Shown piece by piece: positions 1 to 6,345 of a stretch of 11,501 nucleotides of DNA. Origin of the DNA: an uncultured Collinsella sp. (GTDB taxonomy: Bacteria; Actinomycetota; Coriobacteriia; Coriobacteriales; Coriobacteriaceae). The notes beneath the pieces were generated by a model, which was not told the origin of the DNA, made no database searches, and was given only the letters and a program-made list of their open reading frames with translations. A program made the position numbers and the translations under genes. The stretch spans positions 1 to 11,501 of the forward strand of contig URBM01000059.1 of NCBI GenBank assembly GCA_900545995.1, written 5' to 3'. The first letter of the stretch is position 1, and the number at the start of each line of letters is the position of its first letter.

Positions 1-6
1 AAAGAG

Positions 7-32
7 AAGAGGCGGGGCATGCCCCGCCTCTT
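7..32 (-). terminator. Strong intrinsic-terminator-like palindrome
   Basis: A perfect inverted repeat has 12-bp arms (7-18 and 21-32) separated by only AT. The arms read AAGAGGCGGGGC and GCCCCGCCTCTT. On the minus strand the stem ends in CCTCTT and runs into CTCTTT, a pyrimidine-rich tail suited to termination of leftward transcription. The A/T ends built into the stem could also allow some rightward termination. It lies about 225 bp beyond the argD stop and behind a first terminator candidate. It may therefore be a back-up terminator or end a separate short transcript from the segment 33-170. Confidence 0.55.
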
Positions 33-97
33 ACACCACATCTCTGCGCGCTACCATTTCGTCTTGCTATCTAGCCTTATTAGTCCAAAATTGCTGC

Positions 98-113
98 TAC
101 CAAATCGGTAACA
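98..113. repeat. 16-bp repeated motif, copy 1
   Basis: The plus strand reads TACCAAATCGGTAACA. The same 16-mer occurs at 4050-4065 with one change (G to T at position 11). This copy has partial dyad symmetry: minus-strand TACC-GATTT-GGTA, with flanking TG and CA also symmetric. It lies in the non-coding segment between two terminator candidates downstream of argD. The function is unknown. A protein-binding site or a dispersed genomic repeat are both possible. Confidence 0.35.
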
Positions 114-170
114 GTACTCATATTTGATGTTTTTTGACCAGCAGGTCTCCCCCGCCTTAGCAAATCTAAG

Positions 171-233
171 ACAAAACGGAGTCCAGACCGCTGAATCGTG
201 CCGCATAGGGCACGTCCGCAGTCCGGAACCCAG
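171..233 (-). terminator. Candidate argCJBD operon terminator
   Basis: Read on the minus strand, the segment folds into an interrupted hairpin 25 bp past the argD stop. The outer helix is TCCGGACTG with CGGTCTGGA (9 pairs, two of them G-U). It continues through an asymmetric internal loop to the inner helix CGTGCC with GGCACG and a 6-base loop. The 3' arm is followed by CTCCGTTTTGTC, a short U-tract. This is a plausible end for the arginine operon, although the internal loop makes it weaker than the palindrome at 7-32. Confidence 0.45.
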
Positions 234-257
234 TCCAAATTGAGCTATTGCGTTGTG

Positions 258-1541
258 TTAGGCCAAAACGTCCGACAAAATCTCGATCAGGCTGTCCACG
301 TCGGCTTCCTCGCAGACAAGCGGCGGCAGGAAACGCAGCGTGTGGGCACCAGTAGCGTTAATCACGGCGCCGGCGGCCAGCGCGCGGGCAACAATATCAT
401 GCGCATCGCCCGCAGCGTCATCCAGATCGCAGCCGAGCATCAGGCCACGGCCACGCACCTCTACCACATGCGGAAGCTTAGCCAGCGCCTGCTCCATATA
501 AGCACCCACCTTGGCAGCATGCTCGGCATAATCGCCGCGCACGAGCGCGGAGAGCGTCGCGGCGCACGCCGCGACGGCCAAGCAGCTACCGCCAAAGGTC
601 GAACCGTGATCGCCGGGCTTAAACACGTCGGCGATCTCCTTCTTTGCCACCACGGCGCCCATGGGAACGCCGTCGGCGATGCCCTTGGCAAGGCTCATAA
701 TGTCGGGCTCCACGCCATAGGTCTGGAATGCAAACGGCTTGCCGGAGCGGAAGATGCCACACTGGACCTCGTCGGCGATAAACACGGCGCCCACCTCGTG
801 CGCCAAGTCGCGCGCCGCCGCCATAAACTCCTCGGTCATGGGGTGTACACCGCTCTCGCCCTGGATCGGCTCGAGCATGACGGCGCAGACTTCGCTTCCC
901 AGCTGCTTAAAGATCGAACGCAGTTCGTCGACATCGTTGGGCGTGCAGGCCACAAAGCCACCCGGCAGCGGGCGGAAGCTATCCTGCAGCCAATCCTGCA
1001 TGGTGGCGGCAATGGTCTCGAGCGTACGACCGTGAAAACCGCCGCGCATGCATACGATGGTGTTGCCGCCGTTACCAGCACGCTTGGCGTACAGACGCGC
1101 GAGCTTCATCGAGCCCTCGTTGGCTTCGGCACCAGAATTGGCAAAGAACGTCTCCCACACCTGCTCGTCCGCAGCCGGGGCACCGAGCGCAGCGGCCGTG
1201 GTCTCATCGCCGGCGGCAATGGCATCGGCCAGCACGCACGCACCATCTACGTCGTCGTTGGCAAGCTTGGACAGCAGCGCCGCGACCTGTCCGCGCTGCT
1301 CGATGTAGAAGTAATTGGAGACATGCATGAGCTTTTTGGTCTGCGCCTCGAGCGCCGAGAGCACTGCAGGGCTGCCGTGGCCAAGGCTGCACACACCGAT
1401 ACCGGCAAGAAAATCAAGATACTCACGGCCGTCATCGCCGGTGAGCTTCATGCCGTGGCCTTCGACAAACTCTACCGGAGAGCGACCAAAGGTATGCATA
1501 ACGTAATGGGATTCGAGCGATTGTTGAGTTGCAAGTGACAT
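258..1541 (-). CDS. argD: Acetylornithine aminotransferase (ArgD)
   Basis: PLP-dependent class III aminotransferase that converts N-acetylglutamate 5-semialdehyde and glutamate into N2-acetylornithine and 2-oxoglutarate in cytosolic arginine synthesis. The 427 residues show the fold's landmarks in order: NSGAEANE near 135-142, GGFHGRT near 167-173, the PLP-contacting ADEVQCG near 256-262, and the Schiff-base lysine Lys286 in SLAKGIADG. GSTFGGSC at 313-320 is the usual phosphate-side loop. Between LLSKLAN and the ETFFANSG strand there is an acidic, alanine-rich insertion of about 30 residues (about 97-127), which I do not expect in typical ArgD proteins of about 395 residues. The ATG is preceded by AAAGG six bases upstream. 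It is last of the visible operon, 69 bp after argB, and the gap carries the palindrome GCGCCGTACGGCGC at 1559-1572. Identity is secure. Some activity on succinyl-diaminopimelate intermediates is possible, as in other ArgD enzymes. Confidence 0.95.
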   Translation of the reverse strand: MSLATQQSLESHYVMHTFGRSPVEFVEGHGMKLTGDDGREYLDFLAGIGVCSLGHGSPAVLSALEAQTKKLMHVSNYFYIEQRGQVAALLSKLANDDVDGACVLADAIAAGDETTAAALGAPAADEQVWETFFANSGAEANEGSMKLARLYAKRAGNGGNTIVCMRGGFHGRTLETIAATMQDWLQDSFRPLPGGFVACTPNDVDELRSIFKQLGSEVCAVMLEPIQGESGVHPMTEEFMAAARDLAHEVGAVFIADEVQCGIFRSGKPFAFQTYGVEPDIMSLAKGIADGVPMGAVVAKKEIADVFKPGDHGSTFGGSCLAVAACAATLSALVRGDYAEHAAKVGAYMEQALAKLPHVVEVRGRGLMLGCDLDDAAGDAHDIVARALAAGAVINATGAHTLRFLPPLVCEEADVDSLIEILSDVLA

Positions 1542-1610
1542 GAGATGCCTTTCGTTGGGCGCCGTACGGCGCAGGGCTATGGGTGCAGGGACGCGACGAC
1601 CGCGGGTCAG

Positions 1611-2591
1611 CTAGACCGTCTGGAGCTTCTCGACCTCGTCGAGGTTCTCGGCCAGGCGCGCCGCAAACGTCGAAAGCGGGTGCGGATGCGTATCGAACTC
1701 GTAGGCCGTCTCGGTGGAGTGGATCACGGTACCGACGCCAGCATCGGTCAGCAGCTCCAGCAGCAGCGAGTGCGGCGTCGTGCCGTTGATGATGTGGGCC
1801 CGGAAAACGCCAGCGGTAAGCGCATCGACGGCGGCGCGCAGCTTGGGGATCATGCCCTTGTCGACCTCGCCGCCATAGAGCATCTCATTGACCTCATCGA
1901 GCGTCAGGTTGGAGATAAGCGAATCCTTGTCGCTAAAGTCCTTGTACAGGCCGTCGACGTCGGTCAAGAAGATCGCTTTGTGCGCATGAAGCGCCGCCGC
2001 AACGGCGCCGGCGGCGGTATCGGCGTTGATGTTGAAGAAGCCACCGTCCTCCCCCGCCGCGACCGTGGCGACAACGGGAATGTACTCGCTGTCGAGCAAA
2101 CGCTCGATATAGTCGGTGTTGACGTGCGTGACCTTGCCTACGCGGCCGAGCTCTGGGTCGAGTGGCTCGGCGATAAGGGTACCGGCGTCGCTGCCGGACA
2201 CGCCCACGGCCAGGTTGCCGTGGTGGTTGAGCGCCGCGACCAGCTCCTGATTGACCTTGCCACCCAGTACCTCGCGTACGATGTCCATGGTGGCAGGCGT
2301 AGTCACGCGCTGGCCGTTCTTAAACTCGACGGGGATGTCGTAGTGGCTGAGCGCCTCGTTGATGGCCTTGCCGCCACCGTGCACGATAACAGGGCGCATG
2401 CCGATAATCTTGAGCAGGACGATGTCGCTCATCACGTCACGACGCAGTTGCTCGTCGACCATGGCGGCACCGCCGTACTTGATAACGACCGTCTTACCGG
2501 TCAGGTTCTTAATCCACGGCAGTGCCTCGAACAGCAGCTGCGCGGTAACTTCGTTGGATTCGCTCGAGCGGCAATCGCGTGCGAACTTCAT
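1611..2591 (-). CDS. argB: Acetylglutamate kinase (ArgB)
   Basis: Amino-acid kinase that phosphorylates N-acetylglutamate with ATP, the committed and usually feedback-controlled step of the cyclic arginine pathway. Visible motifs are VVIKYGGAAM near 35-44 (Lys38 for phosphate), the HGGGK glycine loop at 71-75, the acetylglutamate/ATP region NINADTAAG near 187-195, and FLTDVDGLY near 208-216. An N-terminal helix precedes LPWIKN, and the C-terminal THPHSLLLE-type segment (TTPHSLLLELLTDAGVGT, 271-288) resembles arginine-inhibited kinases rather than the E. coli type. This fits the presence of ArgJ. I chose the ATG at 2591 because GAGG lies six bases upstream and the protein then has 326 residues. 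The reading frame extends to 2663, but those extra residues look unlike the family. About 30 residues after the usual C-terminus (STFAARLAENLDEVEKLQTV) are an extension. The gap to argJ is 81 bp. Confidence 0.94.
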   Translation of the reverse strand: MKFARDCRSSESNEVTAQLLFEALPWIKNLTGKTVVIKYGGAAMVDEQLRRDVMSDIVLLKIIGMRPVIVHGGGKAINEALSHYDIPVEFKNGQRVTTPATMDIVREVLGGKVNQELVAALNHHGNLAVGVSGSDAGTLIAEPLDPELGRVGKVTHVNTDYIERLLDSEYIPVVATVAAGEDGGFFNINADTAAGAVAAALHAHKAIFLTDVDGLYKDFSDKDSLISNLTLDEVNEMLYGGEVDKGMIPKLRAAVDALTAGVFRAHIINGTTPHSLLLELLTDAGVGTVIHSTETAYEFDTHPHPLSTFAARLAENLDEVEKLQTV

Positions 2592-2672
2592 AGTCTGCCT
2601 CGTCTTTCGTGTAGCTATCGCGCCGCACCTCGTTGCCCGCGATTGCAACGGGACGCGCGACACATCGGGAGT

Positions 2673-3941
2673 CTAGGAACGGTAATCACCGTTAATGGAG
2701 ATGTACTCGTGCGTGAGGTCACAGGTCCACACGGTGGTTGCCGCGTCGCCCGCGCCCAGGTCTGCTGAGATCACGATCTCGGGCGCCTCAAAGCGACGCA
2801 GCGCCTCGTCCTCGTCAAAGGGAACGGTCAGGCCATCACAGCAGACGGGCATACCCATCATGTCGATTGAGACGTCTTCCTGGTTAAACTGCACGCCGCA
2901 CTTGCCGAGCGCCATGGCAACGCGACCCCAGTTGCAGTCGTGGCCGGCGATGCAGGTCTTGACGAGCGGCGAGTTGGCGACAGCACGAGCGGCGATATCG
3001 GCCTCCTCGTCGTTTACGGCACCGGTGACGTTAACCGTCACGAGCTTGGATGCGCCCTCGCCATCTGCGGCGATATTGCGCGCCAGGCCCTCACACACCT
3101 CATGCACGGCAAAGGCCAGCTCGTCGAAGGCGTCAGAACCCTCGACAATAGGCTCGGCATCTGCGGCAGCGGCGCCGGAGGCAAGCATGATGCAGGTGTC
3201 GTTGGTCGAAGTATCGGAGTCGACCGTTACCTTGTTGAAGGTCTGCTTGACGGTGGAGAGTAACAGGGCGTGGAGCGCCGCCGGCTCGGCGGGGGCATCG
3301 GTAGTGATGACCGCGATCATGGTGGCCATGTTGGGCATGATCATACCCGAGCCCTTGCACATACCGCCCACCGTATAGGCATTGCCCGCGTGCCCCGCGG
3401 CCTCGCTGCGGTAACACACGGCATACTCCTTGGAGTGCGTGTCGGTCGTCATGATAGCGCGGGCGGCATCGGCGCCACCATGGGCAGAGAGTGCCTCGTA
3501 GGCGGCAGGAACGGCGGTCTCAAACGTGTCGATCGGCAGAATCTGACCAATTACGCCCGTGGAGGCGACCATAATCTGCTGGGGCTCGCAGCCGATGACC
3601 TGCGAGGCGATGTTGCAGGTCTCGCGCGCGCAGGCAAGACCGGTCTCACCCGTGGCGGCGTTGGCGTTGCCAGAGTTGATAGAAACACCGGCGATGATGC
3701 CATAGCCCTTGTCGGCGCCGCCCAGGTTGGCACGGCTCACCTGCACGGGCGCCGCACAAAAGCGGTTAGTCGTAAACACGCCGGCCCCGGGACAGGGTTT
3801 ATCGGGCACGACGAGCGCGTAATCCAGACGCTCGGGATTCTTGCGGAATCCGGCATGGATGCCCGCCGCCTTAAAGCCGGCTGCCGCCGTTACGCCGCCC
3901 TCTACGGCACGAATCTTGATATCGAACTGCTCAGCATTCAT
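2673..3941 (-). CDS. argJ: Ornithine acetyltransferase / glutamate N-acetyltransferase (ArgJ)
   Basis: ArgJ moves the acetyl group from N-acetylornithine to glutamate, releasing ornithine and regenerating N-acetylglutamate. Bifunctional members can also use acetyl-CoA. The 422-residue precursor has the self-cleavage site MPNMATMIA, with Thr207 as the predicted nucleophile and new N-terminus of the beta chain. KGSGMIM just before it, STNDT at 245-249 and the ending CDLTHEYISINGDYRS are strong family signatures. Its presence between argC and argB indicates the energy-saving cyclic pathway, so no argE-type deacetylase is needed. The start is ATG 3941. The best Shine-Dalgarno match, AAGGAG at 3953-3958, is 11 bases away, somewhat long, and overlaps the TAA stop of a 17-codon reading frame in the gap. 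It is separated from argC by 134 bp containing a terminator-like structure, so it may be expressed separately or attenuated relative to argC. Confidence 0.96.
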   Translation of the reverse strand: MNAEQFDIKIRAVEGGVTAAAGFKAAGIHAGFRKNPERLDYALVVPDKPCPGAGVFTTNRFCAAPVQVSRANLGGADKGYGIIAGVSINSGNANAATGETGLACARETCNIASQVIGCEPQQIMVASTGVIGQILPIDTFETAVPAAYEALSAHGGADAARAIMTTDTHSKEYAVCYRSEAAGHAGNAYTVGGMCKGSGMIMPNMATMIAVITTDAPAEPAALHALLLSTVKQTFNKVTVDSDTSTNDTCIMLASGAAAADAEPIVEGSDAFDELAFAVHEVCEGLARNIAADGEGASKLVTVNVTGAVNDEEADIAARAVANSPLVKTCIAGHDCNWGRVAMALGKCGVQFNQEDVSIDMMGMPVCCDGLTVPFDEDEALRRFEAPEIVISADLGAGDAATTVWTCDLTHEYISINGDYRS

Positions 3942-3967
3942 CGTCTTTATGACTCCTTATGTCAAAC

Positions 3968-4046
3968 AAAAAATGGGCATCGGTTGGTGCGCCATGCCAG
4001 CCACAATCATGAGACCAGCTTAAGAGTGGCGCCCCACTCGATGCCC
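3968..4046 (-). terminator. Terminator- or attenuator-like structure in the argC-argJ gap
   Basis: On the minus strand GGGCATCG (4046-4039) can pair perfectly with CGATGCCC (3982-3975). The 3' arm is followed at once by ATTTTTTG (six U at 3973-3968), the layout of an intrinsic terminator. The 56-base loop holds a further hairpin, AGTGG-GGCG-CCACT, next to the 5' arm, and it could hold others. It lies 29 bp past the argC stop and just upstream of the argJ Shine-Dalgarno. It could cause partial termination inside the operon or be a regulated attenuator. The large loop lowers confidence that the closing stem forms unaided. Confidence 0.45.
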
Positions 4047-4049
4047 GAC

Positions 4050-4065
4050 TACCAAATCGTTAACA
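4050..4065. repeat. 16-bp repeated motif, copy 2
   Basis: The plus strand reads TACCAAATCGTTAACA and matches 98-113 at 15 of 16 positions. It begins 11 bases downstream of the argC stop on the coding strand and directly abuts the 5' arm of the terminator-like stem. Both copies are in gene-end spacers of the same operon. Two copies are too few to name the element. Confidence 0.35.
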
Positions 4066-4075
4066 ATCGAATGTG

Positions 4076-5146
4076 CTACACCGGGCACGCCACTGTGGGC
4101 AAGCCTCGTCGCTCGTCAAAGCCAAAAACGATGTTGGCGCACTGGACCGCCTGGCCTGCTGCACCCTTGCACAGATTGTCGATGGCGCCCGTAGCCACCA
4201 GAACGCCCGCGCGCTTGTTGAGCGCGAGGCCGATTTGGGCGGCGTTGGTGCCGACGACCGAAGCCGTCTTGGGCTGCTGGCCGGCATCGAGTACGCGCAC
4301 GAAGGTGCGACCGGCGTAGAACTGCTTGTAATGGTCGACAACGTCCTCAAGGGTCAAGGTATCGATAGCCTGCGGCGTAAGCGGCATCGTCACCGTAGAG
4401 AGCAGACCGCGCTTGAGGGGTGCCAGGTGCGGGGTAAAGACGACGCGATCTGTTAGACCAAGGATTTGCTCGATTTCGGGCGTGTGACGATGCTTGCCCA
4501 CGCCGTAGGCCTCCAAATTCTCGTCGGCGCTGCAAAAATGCGTACGAGCGTTGCAGGACTTGCCGGCACCCGTCACACCGCTGATGGCATCGACAATCAC
4601 GGGACCGTTCTCGGCCACCCAGCCCGCACGCACGGCAGGAGCGGCAGCAAGGCTCGTTGCGGTGGGATAGCAGCCGGCGCAGGCGACCAACACGGGCCTG
4701 CCAGCAGCATGGCTGGAAGCAGCGGTCTCCAAGTCCTGGCAGAACAGCTCGGGCAGGCCGAAGGCACGTGTCTTGAGTAGCTCGGGGCTCGTGTGCTCGG
4801 CGGCATACCATGCCTCAAACACGGCCGGATCGCTCAGGCGGTAATCGGCCGAAAGATCAAAGCAGGAAACGTCTGCGTCAAGCAGGGCGGGCACCTGCGC
4901 CATGGCGGCGGTGTGCGGCACGGCCAAAAATACCGCGTCGCAGTTCTTGAGCTCGGGGGCATCATGCGTCGTGAAGACAAGATCGCTTACGCCGGTGAAG
5001 CTCGGGTACACCGCAGACAACGGCTGGCCGGCATCGGCGTTGGACGTAATGGCGACAAGTTCAAACTCGGGATGACCGAGCACGAGGCGAATGAGCTCGG
5101 CTCCGGCATATCCAGCCGCGCCGACGATTCCAACCTTCAAAGACAT
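4076..5146 (-). CDS. argC: N-acetyl-gamma-glutamyl-phosphate reductase (ArgC)
   Basis: NADPH-dependent reductase that converts N-acetylglutamyl 5-phosphate (made by ArgB) into the semialdehyde used by ArgD. The 356 residues begin with the dinucleotide-binding motif GIVGAAGYAGAEL (6-18). AVPHTAA follows near 75-81, then DLSADYRL near 97-104, and the active-site segment ACAGCYPTA with catalytic Cys159. GKHRHTPEIEQ near 217-227 supplies the conserved histidine region. The length is close to the usual 340-350 residues. The ATG at 5146 has a strong AAGGAG (5153-5158) six bases upstream. It is the first gene of argCJBD, and the 257 bp upstream hold an operator-like palindrome, an extended -10 element and the presumed terminator of the preceding flavin operon. 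Confidence 0.96.
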   Translation of the reverse strand: MSLKVGIVGAAGYAGAELIRLVLGHPEFELVAITSNADAGQPLSAVYPSFTGVSDLVFTTHDAPELKNCDAVFLAVPHTAAMAQVPALLDADVSCFDLSADYRLSDPAVFEAWYAAEHTSPELLKTRAFGLPELFCQDLETAASSHAAGRPVLVACAGCYPTATSLAAAPAVRAGWVAENGPVIVDAISGVTGAGKSCNARTHFCSADENLEAYGVGKHRHTPEIEQILGLTDRVVFTPHLAPLKRGLLSTVTMPLTPQAIDTLTLEDVVDHYKQFYAGRTFVRVLDAGQQPKTASVVGTNAAQIGLALNKRAGVLVATGAIDNLCKGAAGQAVQCANIVFGFDERRGLPTVACPV

Positions 5147-5215
5147 ATCAGACTCCTTGCCTGCGATTTATGCACCGATGCGCATTTCGCAGCGGTCGTT
5201 ATGAAGTGGGTTGAA

Positions 5216-5224
5216 ACTTTAGCA
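5216..5224 (-). promoter_or_regulatory. Candidate argC extended -10 promoter element
   Basis: The minus strand reads TGCTAAAGT, a TGn extended -10 followed by TAAAGT (four of six consensus bases). The corresponding -35 position (5239-5244) would fall inside the palindromic operator candidate and reads CGTGTT, a poor match, so the promoter would rely on the extended -10. It would give a leader of roughly 60 bases ahead of the argC ATG. Transcript mapping would be needed to settle the start. Confidence 0.35.
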
Positions 5225-5231
5225 CCAAAAG

Positions 5232-5268
5232 ATGCATGAACACGTAAATGGCTTGTATGTTCATGCAT
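5232..5268. promoter_or_regulatory. Candidate ArgR (arginine repressor) operator upstream of argC
   Basis: A perfect 11-bp inverted repeat, ATGCATGAACA (5232-5242) and TGTTCATGCAT (5258-5268), is separated by 15 bp. Each arm starts an ARG-box-like half-site: the CATGAACAtacAAG pattern resembles the B. subtilis AhrC box CATGAATAAAAATTCAAG. The palindrome lies 85-122 bp upstream of argC and eight bases upstream of the extended -10 candidate. A bound arginine-ArgR hexamer would therefore cover the -35 region. The regulator gene is not in the window. The assignment rests on position, symmetry and motif resemblance. Confidence 0.5.
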
Positions 5269-5313
5269 TGAAACATTCCCGACACATTCGCTTGAAGGAA
5301 TTGACAAATTGAG

Positions 5314-5365
5314 CGGGCCCCGTATCGACCGGCACTCCTTACGGCGCCGGGCAACACGGGGCCCG
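5314..5365 (-). terminator. Candidate terminator of the ribU-ecf flavin operon
   Basis: Perfect 10-bp arms CGGGCCCCGT (5314-5323) and ACGGGGCCCG (5356-5365) enclose a 32-base region that itself contains CCGGC (5329-5333) facing GCCGG (5346-5350). It lies 38 bp beyond the stop of the last flavin-operon gene and before the argC control region, where a terminator is expected. After the stem the minus strand reads CTCAATTTG, only a weak U-rich tail, so termination may be inefficient or factor-assisted. Confidence 0.45.
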
Positions 5366-5403
5366 TCCATGCGAAAACTAAGTTGTTGGGATGAGCCAGC
5401 TGG

Positions 5404-5814
5404 CTAGAGCTCGACCGGCACCCATTCGTCGTGATTGCAGATAAAAGCCTCAGGATCCTCGACGCTAAAGAAGACGAGCGTGGGGTCGTTAGGACCCTCA
5501 TAGTGCTCGCCCAGGCGCTCTAGATGCTTCCACCCGGCTTCGCGCATTTCGTCTAAAGCCCGGTCATCCAAGCCGGCACGCCCGCGCAAGATGAGCCAGC
5601 CATGGCCCGGCCACCAACTCGTGGCCTCAAAGCGTTGATTTTGCAGCAGCTCTTGCCACACGTCTTTGGTGCGCGCCGTTACAAACCACAGCTTGCCGTC
5701 CTGGATCTGCGCAAACGAAAACGGACGCACATGCGGCTGTCCGTCAACGCTCGTCGCCAAATACCATGCCGGCACCGACGTCAGATACTCCAACACCGTA
5801 TTCAATCCGTCCAT
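5404..5814 (-). CDS. Pyridoxamine 5'-phosphate oxidase-like flavin-binding protein, copy 1
   Basis: A small cytosolic protein of 136 residues with the split-barrel fold family signature: PAWYLAT (15-21), HVRPFSFAQ (28-36), DGKLWFVT (39-46) and KDVWQEL near 50-56. This family usually binds FMN and includes pyridoxamine-phosphate oxidases, nitroimidazole reductases and flavin reductases. The short length and divergent C-terminus argue against a true PdxH. The substrate is unknown. I start at ATG 5814 because AGGAGG lies four bases upstream. An in-frame GTG at 5829 would put that ribosome site inside the coding region. It is 54 bp downstream of a clear paralogue and last in the FMN-riboswitch operon, which supports a flavin-dependent role. 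The family call is confident, the function is not. Confidence 0.85.
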   Translation of the reverse strand: MDGLNTVLEYLTSVPAWYLATSVDGQPHVRPFSFAQIQDGKLWFVTARTKDVWQELLQNQRFEATSWWPGHGWLILRGRAGLDDRALDEMREAGWKHLERLGEHYEGPNDPTLVFFSVEDPEAFICNHDEWVPVEL

Positions 5815-5868
5815 GTGTCCTCCTGGCACTAGTCTTTTTGGGTCGGGGCTGCTTTAGCTACCCTAGGG

Positions 5869-6315
5869 TTAAAGCTCCAGGCGCTCCTCGCTGCCGTCGA
5901 TATCACAGAAGCGGGCGGCGATATTGCGCACCGAGAAAAACGCAAGGCGGCCGTCGTTGGCGCTCTCGTGATCTTCGCCGATGCCCACCATGTGCTTAAA
6001 GCCGGCTTGGCGCACCCGGTCGCTCACGACCGCGTCGTCCTCGAGCGCGGCCTCGCCAGTTAATACGATCCAGCACTCCCCCGGTTTCCAACCCGAAACC
6101 TCAAACTTGGGGTTCGCGCTAAGCTCGGCCCACACATCCTTATCGTGCGAGGTGCAAAACCACAGCTTGCCATCATCGACCATGGCAAACGAGAACGGCC
6201 TCACGCGCGGCTGATGTCCGTCCGTCACGTCGATCGTGGCGAGATACCACGCCGGAATACGCCTAAGATACGAACAGGCGCGCTCGAGCTGCGCCGTGCG
6301 GTCGTTGTCGGTCAT
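5869..6315 (-). CDS. Pyridoxamine 5'-phosphate oxidase-like flavin-binding protein, copy 2
   Basis: A 148-residue split-barrel protein, paralogous to the next gene downstream. Shared blocks are PAWYLAT (21-27), VRPFSFA (38-44), DGKLWF (48-53) and KDVWAEL (59-65). A conserved W-x-P-G-x-x-W stretch follows at 76-82 (WKPGECW), then an FFSV strand near 126-129. The FMN-phosphate ligands of the family usually come from the R-x-F-x-F region and the K of the following strand, both present here. The enzymatic substrate cannot be read from sequence. The ATG at 6315 has AAGGGG five bases upstream. It follows ecfT by 30 bp, so it is probably co-transcribed with the riboflavin transporter and sensitive to the FMN riboswitch. 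A general NAD(P)H-flavin oxidoreductase or a PLP-metabolism role are both possible. Confidence 0.86.
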   Translation of the reverse strand: MTDNDRTAQLERACSYLRRIPAWYLATIDVTDGHQPRVRPFSFAMVDDGKLWFCTSHDKDVWAELSANPKFEVSGWKPGECWIVLTGEAALEDDAVVSDRVRQAGFKHMVGIGEDHESANDGRLAFFSVRNIAARFCDIDGSEERLEL

Positions 6316-6345
6316 AGGGACCCCTTTCCTGCGCTCGAATCGCGC

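Noticed and set aside
198..1538. Long plus-strand open frame opposite argD, and similar ones at 1545-2768 and 3270-4319
   Set aside because: These are antisense shadows created by high GC and codon bias. They match no family I recognise and oppose well-identified arg genes.
2592..2663. Upstream extension of ArgB by 24 residues
   Set aside because: No ribosome site for 2663, the residues are unlike the family, and ATG 2591 has GAGG six bases upstream.
5815..5829. GTG start for the 5404 gene
   Set aside because: The AGGAGG ribosome site for ATG 5814 would then lie inside the coding sequence.
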